From Mageeibacillus sp. UBA1046 (lineage in GTDB: Bacteria > Bacillota > Clostridia > Saccharofermentanales > DTU023): a DNA stretch of 33,016 bases. This document shows positions 1-7,682 of the stretch, in pieces; position 1 is the first letter of the stretch, and every line of letters begins with the position of its first letter. The notes under the pieces were generated by a model, which worked only from the letters and a program-made list of their open reading frames with translations, was not told the origin of the DNA and did no database searches. The stretch lies in assembly GCA_002316595.1 (NCBI GenBank), contig DCDV01000022.1:406-33421 (forward strand), given 5' to 3'. A program made the position numbers and the translations under genes.

Positions 1-320
1 CGGGCATTAGTCTTTGTTCTTTGTCCGCGCACGGGCAGACCGCTGCGATGGCGGCGTCCTCGATAACTGCCGATCTCTGTGAGACGCTTAATGTTCATTG
101 CTGTCTCACGGCGTAGATCGCCTTCTATCGTATAGTTATCTATAGCCTCACGAATTCTTGAGACTTCGTCATCAGTGAGATCCTTCACTCTGGTATCGGG
201 ATTTATATCGCTTGCTTTTAAGATCTCTTTAGATCTTGAGCGTCCGATTCCGAATATGTAAGTGAGTCCAATCTCGACTCGTTTGTCATTGGGGAGATCG
301 ACCCCGGCAATACGTGCCAT
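1..320 (-). CDS. rpsM: 30S ribosomal protein S13, 3' part cut by window edge
   Basis: S13 sits in the head of the small subunit and contacts the P-site tRNA and bridges to the large subunit. Translation from the ATG at 320 begins MARIAGVDLPNDKRVEIGL and continues through the TYIFGIG helix-hairpin segment and the basic GLPVRGQRTKTNAR region, all typical of S13. About 106 codons are present and the last 15 or so lie outside the window. A ribosome binding site GGAGG lies 7 bases before the start. The gene follows rpmJ as in the Firmicute alpha operon; the 119-bp gap between them holds an inverted-repeat structure listed separately. The missing end is a window effect, not a truncation. Confidence 0.97.
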   Translation of the reverse strand, partial: MARIAGVDLPNDKRVEIGLTYIFGIGRSRSKEILKASDINPDTRVKDLTDDEVSRIREAIDNYTIEGDLRRETAMNIKRLTEIGSYRGRRHRSGLPVRGQRTKTNA

Positions 321-357
321 TAAATTACCTCCATAATGTTTGTGTAGCTATATATAA

Positions 358-418
358 AACACGAATGAAGGAAACACCAGTCTTCATGATTGGTGCAGCC
401 GCATCCCGTTGTCGTGTT
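358..418 (-). promoter_or_regulatory. Candidate structured leader between rpmJ and rpsM
   Basis: On the minus-strand transcript AACACGA (418-412) can pair with UCGUGUU (364-358), enclosing a second stem CACCA/UGGUG (395-391 with 379-375). This makes a nested two-stem element ending about 37 bases before the rpsM start. A/T-rich TTTATATATA follows the outer stem and could also act as a -10-like element. In enterobacteria the same gap holds the S4-binding alpha leader; whether this is an analogue is inference only. Confidence 0.4.
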
Positions 419-439
419 ATTAGCTGAAGACAAGACAAA

Positions 440-553
440 TCAGCCTTGTCTTTGTTTGTGCTTGGGATCCTGGCAAATAACCATAACCCTGCCGCGGCGT
501 CTTATTACACGGCACTTTTCGCACATCGGTTTTACTGATGGTTTAACTTTCAT
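440..553 (-). CDS. rpmJ: 50S ribosomal protein L36 (37 aa, zinc type)
   Basis: L36 is the smallest large-subunit protein and binds 23S rRNA. The reading frame from the ATG at 553 gives a 37-residue protein starting MKVKPSVKPMCEKCRVI and ending KHKQRQG, with a TGA at 440-442. The zinc ligands C11, C14, C27 and H32 are all present, so this is the zinc-binding (C+) form. GGAG lies 8 bases before the ATG. It sits between infA and rpsM, its usual Firmicute position. Short length rather than doubt explains why it is easily missed. Confidence 0.96.
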   Translation of the reverse strand: MKVKPSVKPMCEKCRVIRRRGRVMVICQDPKHKQRQG

Positions 554-570
554 TGTCTTCACTCCATCCG

Positions 571-592
571 GCGCCTGTTATATTTCAGGCGC
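571..592 (-). promoter_or_regulatory. Perfect 7-bp hairpin just before rpmJ ribosome binding site
   Basis: GCGCCTG (592-586 on the minus strand) pairs perfectly with CAGGCGC (577-571) around an 8-base A/T-rich loop. The stem ends 5-6 bases before the rpmJ GGAG. No U-run follows, so it is not a classical terminator. A translational control or RNA-processing site is possible. Confidence 0.45.
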
Positions 593-678
593 GCAATTAA
601 ATATTCTACCAGAAAACACGCATAAAGCAAGTATTGCCTGTCTTCTGTAACTCATCTTCAGGCAGGACTCAAATATTG

Positions 679-897
679 CTATTTTGTACGCCAGGTTATC
701 CTGCCGCGAGTTAAGTCGTATGGTGAGAGTTCAACTGTGACATGATCACCGGTCAGAATCTTAATATAGTGCTGTCTCAGCTTGCCGCTGATATGAGCAA
801 TAACCTCATGACCATTTTCCAGCTTAACTCGAAAAATAGCATTGGGCATAGTATCTACAACCACGCCTTTTACTTCAATTGCTTCTTCTTTGGGCAT
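679..897 (-). CDS. infA: Translation initiation factor IF-1
   Basis: IF-1 is an S1/OB-fold protein that occupies the A site of the 30S subunit during initiation. The product of 72 residues matches the usual IF-1 length; it begins MPKEEAIEVKGVVVDTMPN and has the conserved FRVKLENGHEVIAHISGKLR core and a C-terminal YDLTRGRITWR. The start is the ATG at 897, with AGGAGG six bases upstream; the in-frame TTG directly before it is too close to that site. The gene lies between the KOW-domain gene and rpmJ, the normal Firmicute order. Confidence 0.97.
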   Translation of the reverse strand: MPKEEAIEVKGVVVDTMPNAIFRVKLENGHEVIAHISGKLRQHYIKILTGDHVTVELSPYDLTRGRITWRTK

Positions 898-915
898 CAA
901 CTTCCTCCTTCTTTG

Positions 916-1230
916 TTATATTTCAATTCTATCTAAAAATGAACTTATTGTCTTTCGAATGAGCGTATCTTTCTCTCGGATGTCTGTGTCTGAGCAAATC
1001 AGCGCAGCTACTTCTTCAACAGACATTATTTGTCCTAAAATCTTCACATGTTTATAGTGCTTGGTCTTTGGTCTCATAAGAGATCGTTTTTCTCCGTCGA
1101 CCAGTTTCAACATGCGGCCTTCAACTTCTATAACCAGACAGACATTCCCTTTGTCTCGCCCTTTAATGGAAAGAGCGCCCATACCGACACTGATTCCGGC
1201 AGTAGCAATCTGTTTAAACAGAGTTGGCAT
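916..1230 (-). CDS. KOW-domain RNA-binding protein, L14E-like
   Basis: This is a small protein of about 104 residues of the L14E/L6E-like KOW family (COG2163 type) that Clostridia commonly encode between map and infA. The KOW-like segment VGMGALSIKGRDKGNVCLV fits the family pattern of VG, a short hydrophobic stretch, then GRDKG. A basic linker KRSLMRPKTKHYKHVK follows, and the C-terminal half is helical and charged. The start chosen is the ATG at 1230, which overlaps the end of map by 17 bases; no strong ribosome binding site is visible, which suggests translational coupling. A start further downstream would remove the VG of the conserved motif. The precise function is unknown; an RNA or ribosome-linked role is inferred from family and position. 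Confidence 0.75.
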   Translation of the reverse strand: MPTLFKQIATAGISVGMGALSIKGRDKGNVCLVIEVEGRMLKLVDGEKRSLMRPKTKHYKHVKILGQIMSVEEVAALICSDTDIREKDTLIRKTISSFLDRIEI

Positions 1231-1990
1231 TATCCGGCACCGTAAAAACAAACGGATCTTTTTCAGTTATGACAAAACTGTTTTCATAATGGGCAGCAGG
1301 TTTGCCATCGGCAGTAACAATTGTCCAGCCATCGTTCAATTGACGAATCCGATTACTGCCAAGAGTTATCATCGGTTCAAGCGCCAAAGTCATTCCGGTT
1401 TTTAATCTTATTCCATAGCCGGCATTTCCGAAATTCGGAAGGTTTGGCTCTTCGTGTAATTCATGGCCCACGCCATGTCCGCACAACTCTCTTATGACAC
1501 CGAAGCCGCTCTCTTCTGCCATAGTTTGCACTGCAGAAGATATGTCACCAATCCTATTGCCCGGCTTGGCCATTTTCAGACCTGCCCAGAAACTGGCTTC
1601 AGTCACAGAGATTAATTCAAGCAGTTCCGGCGCCACGGTACCAATCGGCCAGGTACGCGCAGCATCCGCGTGCATTCCATGTATCTTTGCTCCGACATCT
1701 ACAGAGACAATCTGTCCTTCCTGCAGGTAGCGGTCCGATTTAGGGATTCCGTGCACAACCTCTTCATCAATTGAGATGCAGGTAGCTGCAGGAAAGGGAA
1801 CAACTCCCGGCACACCCTTAAAGGAAGGAATTGCGCCGAAGCTCAGAATTATTTCTTCAGCTATGCTGTTGATCTGCCCTGTGGATACCCCGGGAAGCAT
1901 ATACGGTTCGATGGCGCGGAATACTTCAGCGACAATCTTTCCGGCTTCCTTCATTATCTCGATTTCTTCTGCAGACTTGATAGTTATCAT
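1214..1990 (-). CDS. map: Methionine aminopeptidase, type I
   Basis: The enzyme removes the N-terminal methionine from nascent proteins at the ribosome exit. The 258-residue product has the type Ia layout without an N-terminal zinc extension. The five metal ligands can be placed: two aspartates in VDVGAKIHGMHADAART, the histidine in GHGVGHELHEEP, glutamate in LALEPMI and glutamate in HYENSFVIT. It starts three bases after the adk stop codon and its end overlaps the KOW-domain gene. A C-terminal tail of about 10 residues extends past the last conserved strand. Position after adk is standard. Confidence 0.96.
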   Translation of the reverse strand: MITIKSAEEIEIMKEAGKIVAEVFRAIEPYMLPGVSTGQINSIAEEIILSFGAIPSFKGVPGVVPFPAATCISIDEEVVHGIPKSDRYLQEGQIVSVDVGAKIHGMHADAARTWPIGTVAPELLELISVTEASFWAGLKMAKPGNRIGDISSAVQTMAEESGFGVIRELCGHGVGHELHEEPNLPNFGNAGYGIRLKTGMTLALEPMITLGSNRIRQLNDGWTIVTADGKPAAHYENSFVITEKDPFVFTVPDNANSV

Positions 1991-1993
1991 GAC

Positions 1994-2698
1994 TTAAGCC
2001 AAATCTTCACTGGCAGCATCTGCTGATACTGCAGAATTGATTTCTCTGATCTTAGCCTTAGCCAGAGAAATAAGACAGTTTACCTTTTCGTCATTTTGCT
2101 GACCTGTATTATCAAATTCAAGCAGCTTCCCCTGTTTCCGGTAATAAGATACTAAGGGAGAAGTCTGATCATAATATGAGTCCAGCCTGACACGCAATGT
2201 CTCTGGAGTGTCATCCTTTCGCTGGATGACTTCTCCCGAGCAAATATCACAGACTCCCTCTACTTTGGGCGGATTATTCTTTAAATTATAGATAGCTCCG
2301 CAGTTACTGCAAACGCGTCGGTTAGTAATACGTTCAAACAGAATTTCTTCAGGCACCAGCAGATTGATTACCAGGTCTACACTGCAATCTCCATCAATAT
2401 CTATAAAATCCAGCGCCTCAGCCTGAGGGACTGTGCGCGGAAAGCCGTCCAGTATGAAGCCATCCTTGCAGTCAATCCGGTTTAATCTGTCTCGCACCAT
2501 GTTTATCGTGATTTCATCGGGTACTAATTTGCCATTCGACAGATAATCCTTCGCTTTTTGTCCTAGTTCCGTGTTTTCAGAGATATTGGCCCGAAATATA
2601 TCACCAGTAGAAATGTGCGGTATTGCAAGTACATCCTTCATGTCTGATGCCATCGTGCCTTTTCCGGAACCCGGTGCGCCCAAAAATACTAACTTCAT
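1994..2698 (-). CDS. adk: Adenylate kinase, zinc-lid type
   Basis: The enzyme interconverts ATP + AMP and 2 ADP. The P-loop GAPGSGKGT is at the N terminus, GDIFRANI and DGFPRT are the AMP-binding segments, and the LID holds CSNCGAIYN followed by CDICSG, the four-cysteine zinc form common in Gram-positive bacteria. Four start codons follow one another (GTG, then three ATGs); the third ATG at 2698 has the best spacing from AGGTGAT and gives MKLVFLGAPGSGKGT, the family N terminus. The protein is about 234 residues, slightly long because of an alanine/serine/acidic C-terminal tail. It is separated from secY by tandem stops TAA TAG. Confidence 0.96.
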   Translation of the reverse strand: MKLVFLGAPGSGKGTMASDMKDVLAIPHISTGDIFRANISENTELGQKAKDYLSNGKLVPDEITINMVRDRLNRIDCKDGFILDGFPRTVPQAEALDFIDIDGDCSVDLVINLLVPEEILFERITNRRVCSNCGAIYNLKNNPPKVEGVCDICSGEVIQRKDDTPETLRVRLDSYYDQTSPLVSYYRKQGKLLEFDNTGQQNDEKVNCLISLAKAKIREINSAVSADAASEDLA

Positions 2699-2710
2699 CA
2701 TCATCACCTA

Positions 2711-4003
2711 TTAGTCAAGAAAACCTTTATAATGGCGCATCATTAACTGAGCTTCCAGCTGGTTGACAATATCCAAAGCTACGCCAACTAAGATCAATAC
2801 GGATGTTCCGCCGAACCAGATACCCTCAGCGCCGGAAATGAGACCGAGCAGACTGGGCAACAGGACAATTACGACCAGGAACAAAGCGTCAAACCAATTA
2901 AGCCTTCTGGACGTCTTCCCGATAAACTCTGACGTCGGTTTGCCGGGACGGATGCCGGGAATATAGCCGCCATTCTTCTGCAGATTATTGGAGATATCAA
3001 CCGGATTGAAAGATATCATCGCATAGAAGAAAGTGAAGGCGAAAATCAAGAAGGCGTAGATCACATAGTAGAGCGGATTAGCATTAAAGTTCAGGAACCA
3101 TTGAGCTACCGGTCCCGTCCAGCCGAAAAGCGACACGATGGTCGACGGCAGCATCAATATTGATACTGCGAAGATTACAGGCAGCACGCCGCCCTGATTA
3201 ACCTTGATCGGCAAATATGTGCTTTGACCTCCGTAAACTTTACGTCCAACAACTTTTTTGGCATATTGGATCGGAATACGTCTTTCCGCTGTCTGTACAA
3301 AGACGACCAGCGTTATTATCACCAGGAAAACAAAGATTACGAAGGCGACTCCAACAAGCGCCAAGGCAATGTTGCTGGTGAACTGCCAGTTCTGGAACCA
3401 GTAATAAAGGTTAATAACCATGCGAGGCAGGCTGGAAATTATACCGACAAAAATAATCATCGAAATGCCATTACCAATGCCCCTCTCGTTAATAAGCTCA
3501 CCCAGCCACATAACAAAGGCTGTGCCGGCAGTAAATGTCAATACTACAACCAGAGCATTCAGCCAGATCGGCAAGGCGGTAGAAGCAGCGTCACGGGTGG
3601 CAGACCAATAAGCAACGGCCATAACCAGACCCAGTCCTATAGTCACGAAACGAGTAATGCGTGTAATCTTCTTTCTGCCCTCATCGCCTTCCTTAGACAA
3701 GCGTTCCAAGGCAGGAATCGCCACTGTCAACAGCTGCATGATAATCGAAGCGTTGATATAAGGCTGGATGCCAAGAGAGAAGATTGAAACAGAGGCGAAA
3801 GCTCCGCCGGAGATCAGGTTCATAAATTGACCCAGCTGTCCGAATCTGTCTATCATGGCAGTAAACTTGGCTGCTGATATGCCGGGAACAGGAATAGCAG
3901 TCCCCAGGCGATATACTAAGACGACTAATACCGTGAATAGTATCTTTTTTCTGAGATCTTGAACTCTAAAGGCGTTCTTAATGGTTTGAAACATTTCACC
4001 CAT
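2711..4003 (-). CDS. secY: Protein translocase subunit SecY
   Basis: SecY is the membrane pore of the Sec translocon. The 430-residue product has ten hydrophobic segments, the plug-region signature PYINASIIMQLL, the cytosolic loop ERRIPIQYAKK and the C-terminal RHYKGFLD. The ATG at 4003 overlaps nothing and has GAGG nine bases upstream; an alternative ATG at 3994 (MFQTIKNAFR) also has a GGGTGA motif and cannot be excluded. It lies one base after the rplO stop, so it is translationally linked to the ribosomal genes. Confidence 0.97.
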   Translation of the reverse strand: MGEMFQTIKNAFRVQDLRKKILFTVLVVLVYRLGTAIPVPGISAAKFTAMIDRFGQLGQFMNLISGGAFASVSIFSLGIQPYINASIIMQLLTVAIPALERLSKEGDEGRKKITRITRFVTIGLGLVMAVAYWSATRDAASTALPIWLNALVVVLTFTAGTAFVMWLGELINERGIGNGISMIIFVGIISSLPRMVINLYYWFQNWQFTSNIALALVGVAFVIFVFLVIITLVVFVQTAERRIPIQYAKKVVGRKVYGGQSTYLPIKVNQGGVLPVIFAVSILMLPSTIVSLFGWTGPVAQWFLNFNANPLYYVIYAFLIFAFTFFYAMISFNPVDISNNLQKNGGYIPGIRPGKPTSEFIGKTSRRLNWFDALFLVVIVLLPSLLGLISGAEGIWFGGTSVLILVGVALDIVNQLEAQLMMRHYKGFLD

Positions 4004-4004
4004 A

Positions 4005-4451
4005 TCAGATTACCTCAGCCTCGCCCCCGGCCTCAAGAATTTTTTCCTTGGCGGTGGCGGTGAAGGCAGCTGCTTTGACGTGGAGCTTCTTACTTAGTTC
4101 ACCATCTCCTAAGATCTTCAGACCATCATTTACTTTTGGCAGTGATATTATTCCTGCGCTGCGCAGGAACTCTGCGTCAATCACAGTATCATTGTCGAAT
4201 GCATCCAGATCACTGACATTGACTACTATGTATTCTTTCTTATTTCTGCTGGTAAAACCGCGTTTAGGAATGCGGCGATACAAAGGCATCTGACCGCCTT
4301 CGAACATCGGACCTTTTCCCCCGCCGGAACGGGCTTTTTGCCCTTTGTGACCGCGACCGGCGGTCTTACCGTTGCCGGAGCCCGGTCCTCTGCCTTTACG
4401 CATAGACTTCCTTTTCGCTCCGGGTGTAGCACCAATTTCATTAATTTTCAT
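4005..4451 (-). CDS. rplO: 50S ribosomal protein L15
   Basis: L15 is an early assembly protein that binds 23S rRNA and has a long basic N-terminal extension. The 148-residue product shows the glycine/arginine-rich N terminus (RKGRGPGSGNGKTAGRGHKG), GGQMPLYRRIPKRGF, and the C-terminal KKLHVKAAAFTATAKEKI segment. Length is normal. It sits between rpmD and secY, the standard spc order. Confidence 0.97.
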   Translation of the reverse strand: MKINEIGATPGAKRKSMRKGRGPGSGNGKTAGRGHKGQKARSGGGKGPMFEGGQMPLYRRIPKRGFTSRNKKEYIVVNVSDLDAFDNDTVIDAEFLRSAGIISLPKVNDGLKILGDGELSKKLHVKAAAFTATAKEKILEAGGEAEVI

Positions 4452-4456
4452 TCCGG

Positions 4457-4639
4457 TTACTCCTCAACAAAGCTTACCAAATGACTGACACGATTAATCA
4501 TGCCGCGAACAGCATCATTATCCTTGTGTTCAACGGTCTGACCAATCTTTTTCAGTCCCAGGGCTTCAACAGTGGCTATTTGATTCTTCTTGGCGCCACT
4601 GACACTTTTATTCAATGTAATTTTCAGTTTCTTTGCCAT
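4457..4639 (-). CDS. rpmD: 50S ribosomal protein L30
   Basis: This is a 60-residue L30 beginning MAKKLKITLNKSVSGAK, with the conserved TVEALGLKKIGQTVEHKD and the helix NDAVRGMINRVSHLV. The start at ATG 4639 is set by AGGAGG six bases upstream and the family length. An in-frame upstream ATG at 4657 would add six residues and overlap rpsE, and has no ribosome binding site. Adjacent genes are rpsE (10 bases upstream) and rplO. Confidence 0.95.
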   Translation of the reverse strand: MAKKLKITLNKSVSGAKKNQIATVEALGLKKIGQTVEHKDNDAVRGMINRVSHLVSFVEE

Positions 4640-4649
4640 GATAAGCCTC

Positions 4650-5171
4650 CTACACAATCTCGGATGGCTTTTTGCCGCGCAGTCTTGCTACCTCTTCAAT
4701 AGATCTGAGAGAGCTTAGTCCTTCTATTGCAGCATTAACCATATTATTGGGATTGTTAGTGCCCAAAGACTTGGTACGAATATCTTCTATGCCTGCCATT
4801 TCGCAAACAGCACGCACAGGACCGCCGGCGATAACTCCTGTACCTGCTACTGCAGGTTTCAGCAGAACTTTGCCGGCCCCATAGCGGCCCATTACCTCAT
4901 GAGGGATGGTACCGTTCTTAATAGGAACGGTCACAAGATTTTTCTTAGCGTCTTCGACACCTTTGCGGATGGCATCAGGAATTTCCTGCGCTTTGCCGCG
5001 TCCTTTGCCGACACGGCCTTTGCCGTCGCCTACAATGACTAAAGCGGTGAAGCGGAAATTACGACCGCCTTTGACCGTTTTAGCTACGCGGCCGATATGG
5101 ATAACTCTCTCCTGGAATTCATCCTGGCGGTCATCATCACGGCGGCTGCGTCTTTGTCGATTATCTCTCAT
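4650..5171 (-). CDS. rpsE: 30S ribosomal protein S5
   Basis: S5 acts in decoding accuracy at the 30S entry site. The 173-residue product has the charged N terminus MRDNRQRRSRRDDDRQDEF, the double-stranded RNA-binding segment with FRFTALVIVGDGKGRVG, and the C-terminal S5 fold with GAGKVLLKPA, GGPVRAVCEMAGI and TKSLGTNNPNNMV. All match the family with no internal change. It follows rplR with a 15-base gap. Confidence 0.97.
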   Translation of the reverse strand: MRDNRQRRSRRDDDRQDEFQERVIHIGRVAKTVKGGRNFRFTALVIVGDGKGRVGKGRGKAQEIPDAIRKGVEDAKKNLVTVPIKNGTIPHEVMGRYGAGKVLLKPAVAGTGVIAGGPVRAVCEMAGIEDIRTKSLGTNNPNNMVNAAIEGLSSLRSIEEVARLRGKKPSEIV

Positions 5172-5186
5172 TATCTCTAATCCCCC

Positions 5187-5555
5187 TTAAAACTTAAGGC
5201 CCGCTTCACGAGCACCATCAGCTAATGCAGCCACGCGTCCTGTGTATATGTAACCGGCACGGTCGAAGACTACTTCAGTAATACCTTCGGCAATGGCTTT
5301 TTCTCCAACGCTCTTACCTACTGCTTTAGCGGCTTCAATATTGCCGCCATACTCTAGTTCGTCCCTGAGAGGTTTTTCCAGAGATGATGCGCTCACCAGA
5401 GTAACACCCTGGCTGTCATCAATGATTTGGGCATATATCTGGGAATTGCTCCTGTAGATGCAAAGACGCGGTCTTTCAGCAGTTCCGGTTATATTCTTGC
5501 GCACTCTGGCATGCTTGCGCCGGCGCACTTTATTCTTGGCTTCTTTTTTTATCAT
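5187..5555 (-). CDS. rplR: 50S ribosomal protein L18
   Basis: L18 binds 5S rRNA in the central protuberance. The 122-residue product has the basic N terminus (NKVRRRKHARVRKNI) and the conserved core RPRLCIYRSNSQIYAQIIDD, followed by GKSVGEKAIAEGI, FDRAGYIYTGRVAALADGAR and EAGLKF. Length and order between rplF and rpsE are normal. Confidence 0.97.
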   Translation of the reverse strand: MIKKEAKNKVRRRKHARVRKNITGTAERPRLCIYRSNSQIYAQIIDDSQGVTLVSASSLEKPLRDELEYGGNIEAAKAVGKSVGEKAIAEGITEVVFDRAGYIYTGRVAALADGAREAGLKF

Positions 5556-5571
5556 TTAACTATACTCTCCA

Positions 5572-6111
5572 CTAACTCGCACCGGTCTTGCCTTCCTTGA
5601 GGCGCAAGACTTCATAATCATACTTAATGCCTTTACCTTTATACGGATCGGGCACTCTCCTGGAGCGGATGTTGGCGGCTGTTTCGCCTACCAGCTGTTT
5701 GTCTGCTCCCTTTACCACAACTTTGTTTGGCGAAGGAACCTCAAAGATAATGCCTTCCGGCGCTTTGATATCAACCGGATGTGACAGACCTAAAGTGAGA
5801 TTCAAAACGTCGCCGTTCAGCTGTGCCCGGTACCCGGTTCCCTGGATTTCGAGAGTCTTTGAAAAGGGTTCATTGACACCGGTGACCATATTATTAATCA
5901 GAGAACGCATAAGCCCTTGCAGACTTTTACTCTCTTTTCGGTCATTTACTTTGCTTACCTGGATGATATTGTCATTAATCTCAACATTTACTAAAGGATG
6001 AAGCTTCTGATTTAATTCAGTCTTATCCTTTTTTACATAGATGACACCGTCATCTATTTTGACATCTACACCAGGCGGTATAGTTATTGGTTTTCTTCCA
6101 ACTCTGGACAT
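5572..6111 (-). CDS. rplF: 50S ribosomal protein L6
   Basis: L6 lies near the GTPase-associated region of the 50S subunit. The 179-residue product begins MSRVGRKPITIPPGVDVKID, has the two repeated L6 folds, the middle motif EIQGTGYRAQLNGDVLNLTL and the C-terminal signature RRVPDPYKGKGIKYDYE. It is followed by rplR after 16 bases and preceded by rpsH with a 57-base gap. Confidence 0.97.
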   Translation of the reverse strand: MSRVGRKPITIPPGVDVKIDDGVIYVKKDKTELNQKLHPLVNVEINDNIIQVSKVNDRKESKSLQGLMRSLINNMVTGVNEPFSKTLEIQGTGYRAQLNGDVLNLTLGLSHPVDIKAPEGIIFEVPSPNKVVVKGADKQLVGETAANIRSRRVPDPYKGKGIKYDYEVLRLKEGKTGAS

Positions 6112-6168
6112 TTCTTCCTCCTGCTCTTAAGATTGAAGATCGATATTACGATCTCTTTCAGAGTATCT

Positions 6169-6564
6169 TTACCATATATAGGCCAGCACTTCGCCGCCTA
6201 CACCGTCTCTTCTTGCCTGACGGTCAGTTTTAATCCCTTGTGATGTCGAGATAATGGCTATGCCAAGACCTCCCAGCACTTTAGGAAGACTTTCCTTATT
6301 CGCGTAGACACGCAGTCCCGGTTTGGAGATGCGTTGAATACCATTAATAACAGGTTTCTTATCGGCATATTTCAAGGTAATAGTCAATATTCCCTGTTTT
6401 TTATCGTCCTGAAAAGTCACACTTTGAATATAGCCTTCCTCAACAAGAATATCAGCGATCGCTTTTTTCATTCTTGAGGCAGGAATATCACAATTTGTGT
6501 GTCCGGCCTGACCGGCATTACGAATTCTGGTCAGCATATCAGCAATTGCATCAGTAATTTGCAT
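6169..6564 (-). CDS. rpsH: 30S ribosomal protein S8
   Basis: S8 binds the central domain of 16S rRNA and, in enterobacteria, represses the spc operon. The 131-residue product has TDAIADMLTRIRNAGQ, SRMKKAIADILVEEGYI, and the C-terminal signature GLGIAIISTSQGIKTDRQAR with GGEVLAYIW. Order rpsZ-rpsH-rplF is standard. Confidence 0.97.
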   Translation of the reverse strand: MQITDAIADMLTRIRNAGQAGHTNCDIPASRMKKAIADILVEEGYIQSVTFQDDKKQGILTITLKYADKKPVINGIQRISKPGLRVYANKESLPKVLGGLGIAIISTSQGIKTDRQARRDGVGGEVLAYIW

Positions 6565-6577
6565 ATCCTATTCCTCC

Positions 6578-6763
6578 TTACCAGCTCGCCTTGCGCACAC
6601 CGGGAATTTGTCCCTTATAAGCGAGTTCGCGGAAACAAAGACGGCATACACCGTACTTACGCATATAGGCGCGGGGCCTGCCGCAGAGTTGACAACGGTT
6701 ATGCTGACGTGTAGCATACTTCGCCGGACGCTGCGCTTGAACTATTTTTGATTTTTTTGCCAT
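6578..6763 (-). CDS. rpsZ: 30S ribosomal protein S14, zinc type (type Z)
   Basis: This is the short 61-residue form of S14 with a zinc-binding site. Cysteines C24 and C27 (CQLC) and C40 and C43 (CRLC) are the ligands, followed by FRELAYKGQIPGVRKASW. The presence of the zinc form in the spc operon is typical of Firmicutes. Together with the zinc-type L36 it means zinc demand of the ribosome here is not bypassed within this operon. Confidence 0.97.
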   Translation of the reverse strand: MAKKSKIVQAQRPAKYATRQHNRCQLCGRPRAYMRKYGVCRLCFRELAYKGQIPGVRKASW

Positions 6764-6777
6764 TTTATCCTCCGGCT

Positions 6778-7317
6778 CTATTTTCTAAACGGCATTCCCA
6801 GGCCGTCCAATAATGCTCGTGCTTCTTCATCTGTCTTCGCTGTGGTTACGATAGCAATGTCCAGACCTCTGATTTTATCAATGGAGTCGTAATCAACTTC
6901 CGGGAAGATCAACTGCTCCTTAGCGCCTAAAGCGTAATTACCGTGGCCATCAAAGGAATTGGGATTTGTTCCTCTAAAGTCACGAACACGCGGCAGAGCG
7001 ATGCTGACCAGCTTATCGAGGAAATCATACATACGATCCCCTCTCAAAGTAACCATGACGCCGATAGGCATGCCTTCTCTCAATTTAAAGTTTGCAATTG
7101 ATTTACGCGCTTTCGTAACAACCGGCTGTTGTCCGGAAATCACTCTCAGATTGTCTGCAGCACTCTCGATAGCCTTGGAATTCTCCTTGGCGTCACCGAC
7201 ACCCATGTTAAGAACAATCTTTTCAAGCTTGGGAATCTCCATCGTAGATTTATAACCAAATTGCTCGCGCAATTTCGGTGCGACTTCACTGCGATATTTA
7301 TCTTTCATTCTGCTCAT
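6778..7317 (-). CDS. rplE: 50S ribosomal protein L5
   Basis: L5 binds 5S rRNA with L18 and contacts the P-site tRNA. The 179-residue product has the family signatures IPKLEKIVLNMGVGDAKEN, the GQQPVVTKARKSIANFKLRE loop, RGDRMYDFLDKLVSIALPRV and the C-terminal GLDIAIVTTAKTDEEA. Start at the ATG at 7317 gives MSRMKDKYRSEV; a second ATG three codons later is possible. Confidence 0.97.
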   Translation of the reverse strand: MSRMKDKYRSEVAPKLREQFGYKSTMEIPKLEKIVLNMGVGDAKENSKAIESAADNLRVISGQQPVVTKARKSIANFKLREGMPIGVMVTLRGDRMYDFLDKLVSIALPRVRDFRGTNPNSFDGHGNYALGAKEQLIFPEVDYDSIDKIRGLDIAIVTTAKTDEEARALLDGLGMPFRK

Positions 7318-7332
7318 TTTGCGCCCTCCTCA

Positions 7333-7671
7333 CTATTTCTCTTGTCCGATGACAGAGATCTTTGCGCCGCAGGCTTTACAATGTCTCGCCTTTACGCCTT
7401 TAGCGTCAAATCTCACTTCGAGCTTCGAAGGACGTTTACACTTATCGCAAACAACCATGACATTGGAAGCATCAATCGCTGACTCAATATGAATGATGCC
7501 GCCGGGATCTTGCGCTGTGCGAGGACGCTTGTGCACCGTAGCCATTGCGACGCCTTCGACAATCACTCTGCCAGTCTTAGGATTGACAGCTAATACTTTT
7601 CCAGATTTGCCGGCATCTTTTCCGGAGAGGACATAAACGTTGTCATCAACTTTTACATGTACTTTTGACAT
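7333..7671 (-). CDS. rplX: 50S ribosomal protein L24
   Basis: L24 is an assembly initiator with a KOW domain near the N terminus (VYVLSGKDAGKSGKVLAVN). The 112-residue product continues with VEGVAMATVHKRPRTAQDPG and IHIESAIDASNVMVV. The C-terminal part has two CxxC pairs (CDKC and CKAC), suggesting a small zinc-ribbon; many L24 proteins keep at least one of these pairs. It lies between rplN and rplE. Confidence 0.96.
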   Translation of the reverse strand: MSKVHVKVDDNVYVLSGKDAGKSGKVLAVNPKTGRVIVEGVAMATVHKRPRTAQDPGGIIHIESAIDASNVMVVCDKCKRPSKLEVRFDAKGVKARHCKACGAKISVIGQEK

Positions 7672-7682
7672 TTTTGTTCTCC

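Noticed and set aside
390..650. Open frame of 86 codons on the plus strand
   Set aside because: It is antisense to rpmJ and its leader, with no ribosome binding site or family resemblance.
3224..3787. Open frame of 187 codons on the plus strand
   Set aside because: It is antisense to secY, with composition typical of a shadow frame and no recognisable domain.
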